From Cyanoderma ruficeps (Eukaryota > Chordata > Aves > Passeriformes > Timaliidae): a stretch of 64,000 bases of DNA. Every line of letters starts with the position of its first letter. Position 1 is the stretch's first letter. A model generated the notes under the pieces. That model ran no database searches. It saw nothing but the letters and a program-made list of their open reading frames with translations, and was not told the DNA's origin. Shown here piece by piece: positions 26,801 through 41,800 of the stretch. A program made the translations under genes and the position numbers. The stretch spans positions 38,731,615 to 38,795,614 of the forward strand of contig VZDJ01007747.1 of assembly GCA_008694505.1 (NCBI GenBank), written 5' to 3'.

Positions 26801-29800
26801 TCCTGGTTGCTGGCAGAGAGTAGGATGCACTCACAGGGATCACTGTGTCTATCCTGTGCTTATGCTCTTCCTTGGGACCCATGATTCTCTATGTGATGAA
26901 CCCTGGCCCAACCCAGAAGTTTCCTATGTCTTTAATGTCTTTGTGTATGTGAGGGACAAGCTTAAACCTTTCACTGTTATATTTGTGTGCTTAGTCTTGT
27001 TTGTTGTGGTTTTTAAATATGAAAACCCCAACTGTTTTTAAAATATCACATTATTTTGTTTATGCCTGTAAAATTCTGCATCAGTGTTTCTGTAAATACT
27101 AACAAAATGGAAATTCGTAATACAAAGCCTCATGGCAGCCATCATGTTATTCTATGTTTTTATTCATCCTATTGGTATAGTTATTTCAAAAATCAACCAT
27201 GATGATACTACTGTTTTTATGTTGACATTAAAACTTAAGCCATTCTCACTTTGTTTTTGAAGTGATGTTCAAATGCTTAATCTCTTACAGACACAAGTTA
27301 AATACAAGATCTGAGTAATAATAAGGTGGTATCGTTACATACTGTGTAGGCAAAAGAAAGGAATGTACAGGTATTTAAAATACTCTAGTGTGCTAAATAG
27401 CAATACTGGTTTATAGTTTATTAGGCAAGTGGGTCTAACAAAGATTGCCCATTTTCCTTTCTTACTTATTTATGACTTTAAAAAATGGTCAAACTTTGAA
27501 TTTGAACATGCATATGGGGTGATTCTAGGAAATTCTGACTTCTGTTACAGAGTGTGAAAAGGGAGGATACAGTAGTGCAGTTGTTCTTATAAGTGGTACT
27601 TCTGGAGGTTTAGAGCTTTTTTTAGGGTCATATAAAGCAAAATTTTTATAAAAAAAATGTTAATTGTGTGGAATGTACATAGCCATAATTTTTTTTTTAC
27701 TTAAGAATGCTTATCTAAACTGTTAGCTTTTTGCAACTGGAGGTAGCTGATATACAGGTAGATACTAGTGATGCATTTTTTGAGCTATTTCTAGAACTTG
27801 TAGTACTTGCAAAAATATTTAGTCTTTGAGTTAGCAAGTTAAGAATGTAAACCGTTGACTGTAAATCAAGATGTTAGATGTGTTGAATGTTTCTTTGGCA
27901 TTTTTTGGCCTCTTTTTTACACCCAAGTGACTCCTTTAAGGAAATTCTTCTAATATGTGCATATTATTATTATTGTTGTTGTTATTATTATGCCAGCTGT
28001 ATGTCACCTGCTTACAAATTATGCCTAAACACATGAGGGATAATGGACTCCTAACCTCTGTTGAACAGGTCATGCTTTTCCCATCCATTCATTTATGCTA
28101 AAATACATTGATTGATCTTTGAAAATGGTGGCAGGAGTTCTTGACAGAGGATACTTGTGTATGTGGCTTCTAATTGAGGAGGATAGTGTAAATCAAATTC
28201 AGACCTAAAATTACATGCTGCTCTGTCTGTGGATTTGTTTTCAAGTTATCAAGCACTTAATAACACTTTGTTTTCAGGTGCCCATAGTCTTAAACTGCAG
28301 TACTGAGGACACTTGGTAACACTGGAGATGCTGCATGTCTATAGAAAACACAGTTTACTAAATTGCTCAGTGTTTGCTTCTAGACCTGCCTTAACATCAT
28401 GCAGAAGCTTTACTCCTTAATGACCAACCCAGTGTCGTGACTTAACCCCAGCTGGCAACTCAGCCCCACGCAGCCAACTTGCTCACCCCTCCAGTGGGTT
28501 TGGGGAGAGAAGCAGAAGATAGAAGGGAGAAAATTCGTGGGTTGTGATAAAGACAGTTTAATGGATAAAGCAAAAGCCACAGAAACAAGCAAAGCAGAAC
28601 AAGGAATAAATTCCCCACTTCCCCAGGCAGGTGTTCAGCCATCCCCAGCACAGCCGGGCTCCATCACACGTAATGGTGACTTGGGAAGACAAATGCCACC
28701 ACTCCAAACAACCCCCCTTCCTCCTTCTTCCCCCAGCTTTATATACTGAGCATGATGCCACATATATGGTGTGGAATATCCTTGGGTCATTTGGGGTCAG
28801 CTGCCCCAGCTGTGTCCCGTCCCAGCCCCTTGTGCACCCCCAGCCTCCTCACTGCTGGATGGGTGAGGAGCAGAAAAGGCCTTGGCTGTGTGTGAGTCCT
28901 GCTCAGCAATAACAAAAACACCCCTGGGTTATCTACACTGTTTCCAGCACAAATCCAAAACACAGCCCCTTAGCAGCCACTGTAAAGAAAATTAAGTTTT
29001 TTCCAGTCAAAGCCAGAAGACTGAGTTCAGTGTTTGAGGCAGGAGAGAGCCAAGTTCCAATCCCTGTTTCAGTGATCTGGCTTCTAGATACCAGTACTGC
29101 ATAAGCAATATTACTATTTTATTGAATTCTTTTATCTGACAGTATAATGCTGGGAAACTTCTGCAGTACTCTTTTGCAGAATAATTTTCTGAATCAACGT
29201 GAAGGATAGAAAATTGGTTTGCTAATCAAAGTCAAATTTGTGAATTAAAAAAGTAAAATGATAAAATCAATCTAATTGTGGGTGACATTTTCACTGTAAG
29301 TGATGGGGAGGGGAAAAGTTCCATTTTTGTGTGTGTTTTGGTTTATTTTGAGGCTTCACTGCAAGCATGTGTATAATTTTATTCCCTCTATTTGCATGAG
29401 TAATCTCAAATTCAGGCATCAGTAGTCACGTGCTCTGGATATGAATGCCAAATGCACCTTAAATTACACAGTCATAAGTATTCTGTGCCCTCAAGTTCTG
29501 GATTTCTGCACTAACAGTAAAAGCTTTTTTAAAATCTGTAACATCAATGCCTCATGATTATAAATGACAACTGATGTGTGTGTTTCTTCATTTTCAGGGA
29601 TCTCCTTCAGACACTGACCGAGGATGAACTGCACACACTGGAACGTAACCTGTGCATCTCTCAAGATGTAGATTTTCCTGTCAGAGCAGATCCTGAAGTA
29701 CCCTCTGTCATTGCACCAGGCATAACTGCAACTTTGCCTCCTAAGGAACTTTCAGCAAAAGCTGAGAACACAGAGGCTGAGCTGGCTTGTTCCATGCAGT

Positions 29801-32800
29801 ATGATGAGCAGGAGCTGGAGCAGCTGAACAGGATGGTACACAGAGTCGGCGATGAAATGTCTTCTCTGCTTTCCCCTCCAAGCATCTGTCAGTCTCCAGC
29901 TCACAGACCTAGCCTAAGAAATAGTTCTAGCACAGAAGCTTCACCAACAAGACACCATCTTGACAACTTAACTGATGAAGAGGACAGAGTGTTTTTTATG
30001 GATGACTTAGATGGAGCAGGAGAAGCTCTGGCTGGGTTGGATTCAGTAAGTGATACTTTTGCTTGGGTGAATAACCCTTGCCACGATTCAAAACAGAACC
30101 TGCAATATAGAGATGCTTTGCTTTATGAGAATGGCCATCAGACAGAGGAAACTTTGCTTTTAAAAGATGCTGAAAGTGACTTAAGCAATAATAACAATGT
30201 TGAAGATGGAAAACAGATGTCTGGCATTTCAGTTCCAAATTCCTGCAGCTGTCTAGAAGGTCCAGACTCGCAGTTATACCTCAATGGCTGGGATGCGTAT
30301 GCCGATGATGCGGAAACAGCGGAAGTGATAGCGCACAGGACAGGGGGAATGAAAATATCTGCTACTGTAATATTCAATCCTAAATCTCCTTCTAGCTCAG
30401 AATCCCCAGTAACAACCCCAGAAGCAGCTATTAGCTGTCTTCCTGGATCTGCTAATCCATTAGCAAATGAGGAGGAGGATGAATCCCATAAACTCAGTAT
30501 AGCTGCCACAAACTGTCTAATTAATTCCTGTGTGTGTTGTGGCAGCTGTGAAGACAGCAGGGAGGACGGTGTTGAAGGTTTAAAGACTAAACATTCTGCA
30601 GGAGGTGTTGTAAATGCTTCATACACATTAGTAAAGTCTAAGGAAATGGACCATGTAGATAACTTGGACAATTCAGTCCCTGAGCAGGAAACATTAAAAC
30701 CTGAAACTTCTGCTTTGTTAGCAGAAAGAGACTTTGGCAGTGAAGAGCAAAAACTGCCAGTCTCCTCTAAGTGCCTGGCACATTCCTCAGGTTCACAGGT
30801 AGGAGCAGAAAGTGACTCCCAAGGAGAAGCAGAAAGTATCTCAAATCAGCAGAAGAAGTGGGAGAAGAGAAAACAACTGTGTGATAAAAAAATGGACTAC
30901 AATGAAGATGCTAGCAGTGAAAGAACAGCAAAGGAAGATGTAAAGTCAAGATCTAGCTCAAGGTAAGAGCAACTTGATGTCTTGGCAGTAATTTGCATGC
31001 ACACAAATTCCTGTGTCCTTGTACTGCAGTGATTGGTGTATCTTTAATGTTGATTTTAAGGACAATAGAGTGTTGCAGGATTAAGGAATTTATCCATATA
31101 TATTTTTTTAATGCAGATAGCTTTTTATTGGATGTCAGCTTTTCTGCAAAAGATTTGGAGATCATCTGAATTTTAATCGTCCAGTGTCTGTGTATCATTG
31201 AAATCAATGTTACATTACCTGCTTAATGTATCCAAGAGGGCATTGCTGCTAAATGACCTGGGTCATTAATTCCATTGTACTCTGCTGTTTTGTAGGAGAA
31301 GTGTGTCTGGCTAATACTAAAAAGTTAACTTTTGCATCAGTGCATGGGATTAAATTGTTATCTGAACGTATTTTACCTTGGCTTCATTTGAGAGAAAGGG
31401 GTTGATGTGACCATGTTGCCTGTGGGCACAAGTGTATCTGTGAATGTGTGTGTGCCAAAGGAGTCTAACAAACTGGCTCTTGAGCCTGTTGGACCATTTC
31501 AGCCAAAGCTGATAAAAGAGTAGAGGTCATGGATTAAGGTTCTGCATGTTTAATGATAATAAGGAACTTGATAATGATGAGATAACATCATAATATTTGT
31601 AATAAAGAAAATGGCCATGCTTCAGCTCAGCTTTGATTAGACACTAGGAATCCTACACAGATCAGTAGGAAACCTGGCTTCATTTTGGTTTAGTGTTTAG
31701 AGGATAACCTGTTTTGTAGTGAGTCCTCAGTTTCCCTGAAGTATTAATATCAGGAAGGAGAGGGAAGACATTAGAGATAAGTTACCTTTGTTTTCTGTGT
31801 TTCTGTGTCATCTGACTTTCTTTATGTGTGTGATGCAGGATCTCTGATTTCGTTACGTTCATAGAGTTCAGGATAACACAGTGGAGGTAGCTTGAACCAT
31901 GAGGCATAACCACAATATAAAAGCTACAGAAATAAGTGTGCCAATAGAATTATGAAATATTTTGCTGGTAGTGGAAGTAGAATCATGAGTTCTTTGGCCT
32001 GGACCTAATTGCGTTTTACAGGTTAAGTACAACTTAGCATGCACAAATGTCAACTTATCTTTCTCATTATTCTGACTATTTGCTATCTTGGGCTTGCAAG
32101 TATGATCATATTCAAGGCCTTACAACAGGGTTTCTAAGTGGAGTTCATTTTAAGATGTAATTCACAAATCCCTTTGCATTTGGAAATTTTGCAAATTTTT
32201 GCAACACTTCAAGTGGAATACTATGTAAAAGTAATCACTGCATTTATCAATTTCCTCATAAATTAGACAAAATTCAGACCGTTTGTCTACCAGTTTTTGC
32301 CTTGGGTAGGTTATTAAATAAATTTTTAAATGAGAACAGGTCTGAAAAATATAATAAAATTATATATATATCTGTAAGCTACTATTTCAACTTCCCTTAT
32401 TTTGTGAATGTAGTAACTTCTCCACTGACTTGTCCAGCTCTGTTAATACTGTTTAAAAACTTTATCTGAGAATTGTCATTTTACAGAGAGTTTTGTAAGT
32501 CTGTCTTCGTGTTTGGTTTTGTTTGCTGCTGATTCCTGTTTGACCTCTCCTGCCTGTTGTGATTTTGTAGACCTAAGTCACATTTTGTCAATGTGGTTAC
32601 TTTTTCAGATTGGAAAAGTCAGAGCCTACTTGATCAGAAGTTGTCCACAAATAGTCCATACCTTTGATGATGCCTTATCTCTTACCCCAAACAATTTTCA
32701 ATTATACGATTTCCTCTTAGCAATAAGTGAATCAGAACTGCACTTACTCAAGATATGAGCAAACTGTGAATGTGCATAGTGGCATAATTGTTTTCAGTTG

Positions 32801-35800
32801 TTTTTCAGTGGTTCTCGGTATTTGACTTGGAATTTTACTAAGTGGTGTGCTGAAGTTCTTTTTGAAGTTGTCTGCTAAAGCCCCAAGATGTTGCTTGTGG
32901 TCTCAGAGGCTGTCATTCTGTATCTGATGCTAAAATTGTTCTCCGTGTGTTTACCAGTTAAGTCTTGCCATTTTATTACTTGTTATTCAGCCTTTAAGAT
33001 CCTGGGCAGTTGTGCAGTCTGTTCTAGTTATTACCCTGAATAATTTTGCATTGGTAGTAACCTGTCAGAGCTCATTGCCCTCCCTGTTTTTGCAGATGAT
33101 ACACAAAAACAAAGATCCCAGGGTGCTGAAGAACCTCAGCCGTGCCATCCCACCCTTCTGAAAGTGATTGTTTAACAGCTTCTCCCAATTTATGATTAAG
33201 AATTATCTATCCTTTTTGTGCCACTCCCTCTTATTCTGTAGCTCTTTAGTTTTCTTAAAAGCCTTTAGTGTGAGGTATTTTGAAAGAACCTGTTTGGAAA
33301 TCCAGAGGTCTGTCAGATGAATCACCATTCTTCACAAGCTTCTTGACCCCTTCACAGAGCTCCCAAGAGGTTCCCTCTGCAGAAGTCACGTTACTTCTTC
33401 CCAGGCAGACCTCCATGTTGTTGTCTACTCATTGGAGCGTTTGATACATTTTAAGTTGCTTGGTATGATCGTCAGGCTCACAGAGCTAGAGTTGTTTGAA
33501 TCCCTGTGGAGTCCTTTTTATTTTTAGGGATGTCCACCTTTAGACTCCAGACATCAAGGAGGTTTTAAAAGAGAGCTTAATAATTCATCTCGTTTATTCT
33601 TCAGTTCTAAAACTCTTGAGTGAATGTGTTTGAATATTTTGTTAACAAGTTAGTAGGATTTGTCTGTTTTCACTATAGCCTCTTACACAGATACTTTGTT
33701 GATTACTTCTAATGAGCTGTATTCATTTTTGAGTCTGCAGTACATCTGTTATTGTCAAGGATTCCACCTTTGCAGCAGTCGAGCAGTAGGGATGGAGGTA
33801 TTTTGTTACAACCTTGTTGCTGCTTTATTTGGAAGCATTCTAATGCCAACTCCTTAGGTATATTCTGTGAAAGATGGAGATGCTAAGGTTCTACTGAAAA
33901 ATAGATTTAAAAATTATATATAGATAGATCCTAATTTTTCCATATATGTACATATATAACATTTGGGTCTTGCCTCTGAATCACTAGTCATGTTATCAGC
34001 AAGAGATAATTCAGTTACAAAATAGAACTTTGTGGACCTTTCCTTACTCATGCTGCCTGGGCAATGACTAATCACTGCTTTTTGATGGTATTTTTAAATT
34101 GGAAGATCACATTAGGCTTCTGTGACTGCTCCCTATTACATGCTTGTGAATGCCAACTTGAACATAGGGGAAATGTTGGAGACAGTAGATTATTTTCAGA
34201 ATGATGGACCCATTAGCTAGAACAATAAGCAATCTCATACACATGGAATAGCTGCAGGATAGGCTCATTCATCAAGTTGATAAATGTATTTACTTTCTAG
34301 TTACTGTAAGTTACCAAGTAGAAGAATTTTTTTTCCCTTTTCTGAATAAAGCAACTCTCAAATGTGTATGTTGTGACACAAACTGTTTGTTTTAGTAAGT
34401 CAGTCATCTTACTACACAATATGACATTATAGGTATAATCTCTGTGATGCAGATGGGTTTACCATAATATTCCTTGTATCTGAAATAGCTGGTATTTCAG
34501 GCTTCTCTGTCTAGCCTCAAAATTCAGTGAAGTTTAAAATACAGATTAAATACTCTTCTACTAAAGATGTCATAGACTCACAGAATGGTTTGGGTTGGAA
34601 GGGACCCTAAAGATCATCTTGTTCCAAACCCCTGCCATGAGCAGGGACACCTCCCACTAGACCAGGCTGCTTAAAGCCCCATCCAAACTGACAAACATTT
34701 CCAGGAATGGGACCTTCTCAGATTCTCTGGGCAACCTGTGCCAGGGCCTCACCCCCCCCTCAGAGTAAAGAATTTCTTTCTACCTAATCAAAACCTACCC
34801 TCCTTCAGTTTGTAGCCATCCCTCCTCATCCTGTCACTACCTGCTCTTGTAAAAAGTCTCTCTCCATCCTTTTGTGTGTTCTCTTCCGGTGCTGGAAGAC
34901 CACAGTTAGGTCACCCTGAAGCCTTCTCTTGTCCAGGCTTGGGACAATCCCAGTTCTCCCAGCCTTTCTTCATAGGACAAGTGCTCCATCCCTCTTGGTG
35001 GCCTCCTCTGGACTTGCTCCAACAGGTCCATGTCCTTCCTGTGGTGGGGCCCCAGAGCTGGATGCAGCACTGCAGATGAGATCTCACCACAGCAGGGAAG
35101 AGGGGCAGAATCCCCTCCCTCAGCTGCTGCCCACGGTGCTTTGGATGATCCCAGGCCAGGGAGGTTTCTGGGCTGTGGGTGCCCATGGCTGGGTCATGTG
35201 CAGCCCCTCACCCACAGCACCCCCAAGTCCTTCTCAGGGCTACTCTGGATCTGTTCAGCCCCAGCCTGTGTTGACACTGGGAGCTGCCCTGACCCAGGTG
35301 CAGCATCTGCACTTGGTGTTGTTACAGCTCATGAGATGCCCGTGGGCCATGTCTCGAGTTTGTTCCAGGTCCCTCTGGATGGAGTCCTGTCCCCCAGGTG
35401 TGTCAACTGCACCACCCAACTTGGTGTCATTAGGAAATGTGCTGAGGGTGCACTCAATCCCTTCATCTGTGTCTTTAATGAAGATATTAAGTCATTCTGG
35501 TCCCAGTAGGCACAGAGGAACACCACTTGTCACTGGTGTTCATCAGGATTTGAGCTGTTGACCACTGCCCTCTGGATCTGACCATCCAGCCAATTTCTTA
35601 TCGATATAACAGTCCATGCCTTGAATCCGTCTCTCTCCAATTTACATACCAGGATGTTCTGGGGGACTCTGTCAAAGGCTTTAGAGAAGTGCAGTTAAAT
35701 GACATCCCATAGCCCTTCCCTTGTCTGCTGATGAAGTCACACCATCACAGAAGACCATCACCGAGTATTGACAGGTCTCTACTACTTGGGTTTCTAAGTC

Positions 35801-38800
35801 AGAGCTGAGTTACATCTTTCTTTGTTATTTGCTTGTATCTCAAAGGTATAAAACACCAACAGCACAGGAGTCTTGGGCAGCACTTGGGCAGCAGTGCTAA
35901 TGAGATGCAAATGCAAGAACAGCACTAGTGAAGATGCAGTATCTGATTTGCTGAAGAGGCAAGGTGATAAATAAAGGCTGTCACGTAGCAAAAGAAACTG
36001 TTAAAGAGGGAAAGCCATGTAAGAATAGAACAGAAGATGATAAAACTACGAAAAACACCATTTGGTGGTTTTGGATGAAGAAGGGCGTTAGTTAACCCCA
36101 AAATCAAGCTTTAAATCTGTATCTAGTATTCCTTCTTTTTCAGCCGGAAGCAAACTATACAGTTGTGTTTTTTTTAATGTTCATTTAAACATAAAAATTC
36201 CACCTGCTCTTTCACAGAAGAAAGAAAACTAGAAAAAGGGAAGATAAATTTGTGTTTTGTAAATATTTGTCTTTCTGTTCTCTGCGGAGCTGAGGAGTCC
36301 ATGTAAACCTAAGAATGTTTTGTGAAGTTTGGCAACTTGTTTGATATTGTCATACAACACTGGTGTTTTCATGTTTCAGTCTTAAATATCTGGTTCTGTT
36401 GCATGTTTATCTACCTACCTGACCTCAGAACAGTTCTGATACCTAAGAAAGGGACTGTTAAGCATATTTTTTCACTTTTTCCACTGCAGATCTATTTAAA
36501 ATGTCTACCTTAAGTTTTACAATTTTTTTTTTTTGCATTTTCTTTGATCTGTTTGAATGTATTCTTGATGAAGCCTTTTGCACTGCACCTGGCAGTTGGC
36601 AAAAGGAGCTGCAGTTGGTAGTGAGGAGAAATTCTTACCTTCACCCTTCCTGCGAGCTCTAGCTGTGTCCATTGGCTGTTGGGTGCTGGCAATGTTTGCA
36701 TTTACTTGTGGGGGCTAAAAAATAGAATATTTTGCCATGTTTTGCAGTGTAAGGAGGAAGAATGAGGCATCCTTGGAAAAGCATGTTTTGCTATTTGTTG
36801 ATCTATACTGCAACTCTAGAATAAGAGGAATTATTTATTCTTTAGCTTGGTATTCAAGCTGTCTCTTTTCTTAGTCTTGCAATTCTTTAATCCTTAATTG
36901 TATATATTGTACAATAGTTATGTATTACAATAGTGTATATTGTAATAGATTAGAAAATTTATTTCCTCAGCATATTAGAATAAATGTAAAAAAAGGAACA
37001 CCTGTTTCAGACAGTTGGTTTCTAATTTTGATTTTTTTGGCCTGTACTTTATTTTGTTCACTCCTTAGCAACATGTGACGTACACATTTTCAGTATAGCA
37101 ACTTTAAGATGTCATTCCACCTTTATAAATGCATGGAAAAGAGACATTCAGCCATTTGTATTTTGGGGGTGGCTGACATTTGCTAAAAAAAACCCAAATC
37201 CAAATTCACACAAAATACCTTTCTAGCTTGTCAGAGTTTCTTGTTTTTCTACAAGTATTCCTTTATCAAAACTAGATTAATTGATACTGAAATGCAAATT
37301 AGTTTGAATAAGGGTCTTAAATTCATGGTTTTCTATAATATTCCCATCACAGTAAGATTTAAGAAAATTGTGTATATTTTTACATGAAAATGTTGTCTTT
37401 TCCATAAAAAATTAATGGACAGCTGTGCAAGTTCACATAAACAAAAATATATCTATTTATTGTCTTGTACTGATTAGTCTTTTAACTAGCTGTTTAGGAG
37501 AAAGAAAAGTTCTCATCAGCAAAAAGCAAATAGTATTTGATTGGGAATCAAACATCAGCCTTTTAACTGCAAAACTTCCTTTAAAGCAATCCTTTATCTG
37601 GCTGTTGATTGAAGTTCTTTTTTCGCCTTCTAGTATTTTGTTTATTGCCTTTGTGCAACTAGCCAAATTCAGATTGAGTGTAAATTAATTTATTCAGTCC
37701 CTGCTCCTCTTCTTTTTAACAATGCAAGTCTCAAATTTGAAATGGCAGTGTCTTACCTTGCCTGTTAACACTGATTTTGTGCAGTATCCTATAACACAAC
37801 TGTTGTTACAAAGCTTTAGTGTCACTGTTTTATACTCGCTTCCCTTTTGGTAGGTCCAAATATCAGTTAAAGCAATGGTGAACTGTATTAGCTTTCAATG
37901 TAGAGATTCCTGAAATAATAGGTTAAAAAGTTCTAAGATATAATTTTTGAGTGGATTTGGTGTGACATATGAGGCTTTAGAGTCAGCCCTCATGTAGTGA
38001 GTCAATCAAACAACACTTGTGCCAATTAACTATTGTAATATGAAATGTAATTGTATTCAATTAGCAGCATTCATGAACAAACTCTCCCCTGAAGCAGAGG
38101 TTTAATTAAATGTAAGAGGCTAGAAACATATTCCAGTAGAAAAACATGGATAAAATAAGGGTGGCTTTTGGTTTCTTTTTCCTTTTTAGAATAGTTATAA
38201 AAAGTGGCCAACAGTTTTCAATAAATGGTTCATTGGTTCAGTTTGCCAGTATTCCTTGAACGGCAGCCATATCACCCCACGTCACTTTGCTCCATGTCCT
38301 CAAATCTTTATTCTGTAATTTCATCAGAAGTGCTGAAGAATTATGTTTTGATGAGCGTGGATAATGATGAGCAGTGCTAGAAAGTAGTTTTTAAAACAGC
38401 ACCATAGGCGTTTAAGACCTACAAATGAAAGAAACTTTTGCCACCTTACCCAGTTTAAGCAGTCCTATGAATCCCAATCCAACACAACATTATTGCAAAT
38501 GAGCCTGGCTAAGCTCAGGTCACCTGTGGGCTGATGTGGGAAGGAAGGGTTAGCAGCTCTCAGCTGCAGAATGTGGCTTTATGCACGGATTTTCTCTTAT
38601 AATTGTGCTAATGAATGTGTGTGCTGAGCCATCATCACCTGATAACAGAAATCTTGAGATGGGAAAAACAGGTCAATTCACCTCAGGATCTACCAGCACC
38701 TTAGAAGAGCAGAGAGGATCTTCAGGCAGACATTACGAAAAAAATTCTAGTTATCTTAAGCCTGTGTGTACTGAAAGCAGTGAGTGTATTAGGAGTCTTT

Positions 38801-41800
38801 TCTATTTGTTCATTGTGGGTTTTTGTTTTGTTTTGCTGAGTTTTTTAAAAGCTAGATAGTATAACACTTAGAAACTAGGAAATAGAGTTGCCATTATTGG
38901 ATTCCCATTTTTTGATATTAAATAAACACAGAACTTCTTGTGTGATGAGTTACAACCTGAATATGAACCAGTAATAAACACTTGTAGATCATAAATACTA
39001 TTTCTGGTACAATAAGTCAGTCTTTGTGGATACACAGGAATGAAAAAATGTTTACATGTTGTAATTGCCTAAACTACACATAGTTTATTACAGCAAATGT
39101 CCATGAGTGTGGCTTAGGTCAAGTGTGTTCAGGCAGTTTGCATTGCCAAATGATGACTGACTGGCTGGATATCTAATCCTGAAGTTAGCAGATTGTTCAG
39201 CATGGTCATGTTTGTGCCCCAGGAGAAAAATGGAGAAGTGGAAAATGAAGGCATTTATAAAGCAGTTTAGAATGATAGACAGTGTTAAGTTAAGGCTTAA
39301 AAACTGATGAGATGGTGGAACTGGTGAGAATGACTTGTGCTGATAGGAACTGGTATAGAATGAGGGAAGGTTGAAATGAGAGGCAAAGAAGTATGGAGAA
39401 GATGTGAGGTGAGGCTTATTGTCTGCTCAGAAGACATCTGCAAAGATGCAAGTAAAGATAACGTTGAGATAGTTGATAATGCCAGCTGGCTGTGGGCCAT
39501 TATGTTCATTATGCTCATTGGGTTTACTTACCATGAAGGTCCTTTATGGTTTTGCCTTCTTTCTCAGACTGTCCATTCCACATAGTTAGCTGATGATAGA
39601 AAGTAATTTCATGCCTTGGGACAACGTTGACAATAATACCTGCTCTTAGAAGAGAGGTGGTACTTTAGGGTGATGGTTTGTTTGGTTTATGTTTTAGCCT
39701 AGAGCATTTAACTCCCAAAAAATGTGTGTGAACTTCTGAGTTTTTAGGAAGAATGCCCTTTGGGCTCTGTGTAAGAGCTTAAAACCTTAAATTCTTTAAA
39801 ACAAAACAAACAAGTAGAAAACTAGACCCTAAGAAAATTGAATGTAGGTGCTTAAATACTGGTAACTGAGATGTTTTGATTGGACTGCAAATATATCGGG
39901 CAGAGCTTCACAGAAGGCACTGAAGGACAGCAAACCTGATGTCTTTCAGAAAAATTATTATTACCCCAAATCAGCTGGCAGGATTGTTATGCTGGAAAAA
40001 TCTGGAAATGGTAGGGAGGTGAGAGGACATAAAACAAGATGCTGAGTTTGCTACTTGTTCTTGTTTCCTGGTTCTGCTGTTCAGAGATTAGTTTATTCTG
40101 AACAGAAGAGTGACGTGCTTCACTTGCCAGAGAGAAGCAATGAGGTATTTGCTGTAAGACAATGAGTAAACAAGATTCAATGGTAAATGTAAGAGCAGTT
40201 CAGCAAAGTTCAGTGGCAAGGTACGCCTCAGAATTTAGTGCCTAGAGGATAGGGTCAAACAAAGCTGCCAGGGAGACCCTTTCATTGAGTCTTGAGGTTC
40301 AGAGAGGAGTGTGGCTGCAGCTGGATCTGGACTTAGTCCCAGATGTGATTATTTATGTATGTGCAGTCAAACTTTTTATCCCTTAGCTAATATTTCAACA
40401 TTTCAGCACGCTTATTCCCAATTCACTTGCTAAGTATCTTGTGTGATAAAGATTGACTCAGCCTTGAGAAAAAATCATGAGAGGCATCCCAACAGGCGAG
40501 ATCCTGGCATGCTGCCTGCTGCCACACAGGAGAGCTCAACAGGCTCTGGACTGTCCACTACTTTTGGGCTAAGATGAGTGACTTATAGTCATATTTGTAT
40601 ATCTATTGTACTTGGGTTGGTGTGTGCTCAAGTAGCTGTGCAAGATTTATGGCCCTTGGCTACAGTGGTATTACCTGTCTCCCCAGAGCCCAATTTGGGT
40701 ACAGACATTCAGACTGCCATTTCTTGCTTTTGTTTAAAAAGAAGAGGGGGGGTGAGCACACCACCACACCTGCCTAATCATGGTGTGAAATTGTGTGCTA
40801 ATGATTTTTTTAATATCATTTAGCTGCTGTAAAACAGATAGTAAAATTACATTTTAGTAGCATGACCATATTGTAAGATTGGGTGGGTAAAGGTGATGAG
40901 CTATAAAAGAATAAGGCTTTGTTTAAATGCATATATCTCTTCATAATGAGCAGAATTAGCAAGGGAAATTACATGAAATGAATGAAAGTTAAATAGATTT
41001 TTGTTCAAGTCTGATAAAATTATTTTCCGGTTATGAAGCCTCTCCTTTCAACTAAAGCATGGCACGCTTGGGATTTGTTTTCAGATTGGCAGTCAGAAAT
41101 GAGAAACATGAAGGGGTACATTTTCTGAGTGATTAGTGGGAGGTATGCAAACAAATCCTATTATTTCTTAGTGGGATTAGAGCACATACCTTCCATACAC
41201 TGCTTTGAAGAATTACCCTTAAGCGTTCTTCCAGATTTCTAGCTGAAAAAATAGCTGTAATAGTACACTTGTTAGAAAAAAAGAGTTTGGAACATAACTG
41301 GTTTGTGTATATCTAAAAAGCGAAAGAACAGTACAAAATCTGCTAATAATTGTGGAGAAGTAAGGTAAAATCACCCTGACCTATATAACTACCTCTCTAA
41401 CTGGTGATGTTTCTTAGGTTTCTCTTTGCGTTGTCCAGAGATTTCTGTTGACAGAACATTTGAGTTCAGCTGGCTTTTATGAATCTTCTGCACAGCCTAG
41501 AGCCAATACAACTTTGATATCTCTGCTCAAGATAACATATTTTATCTCATATAATTTAATTTTTTCTCAGCTTGTGGAACTTTCAGTAGCTGAGCAGTAA
41601 ATTGTTACACAAGAAATTGTTTGAGTCTTTACAAGATAGTTTTACAAGTTTTTATGAAACCATTTTTACTCCTGTAATCCTACTTTATGTTGATAATATG
41701 ATGTAAGATCTGAAATGATGTGTTATTTAGAGGCTTTTCATTAGTCCAGGGATGCCAGAGACCAGTTGTCTGCCATTCATTTAAATTAGTCATATCCTTT

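Larger units (their letters stand above)
21712..29597 (+). other. ZFYVE28 intron of the GC-AG class
   Basis: 7.9-kb intron starting GCAAGT and ending TTTTCAG. Contains a perfect 12-bp stem hairpin (24051-24080), short GTT/ATT microsatellites (26221-26242, 27961-27991) and a reverse LTR (28433-29020). Remaining sequence is AT-rich with no exon recognised. Confidence 0.75.

Noticed and set aside
30138..30671. A 177-codon minus-strand frame.
   Set aside because: It is the shadow of the large ZFYVE28 exon, whose + strand frame is supported by homology.
34929..35561. 210- and 159-codon frames on the + strand.
   Set aside because: They are antisense readings of the inverted CR1 copy.
38581..38859. 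A Ser/Glu-rich 92-codon + strand frame that might be another ZFYVE28 exon.
   Set aside because: No convincing acceptor and donor in the phase needed; composition alone is not enough.
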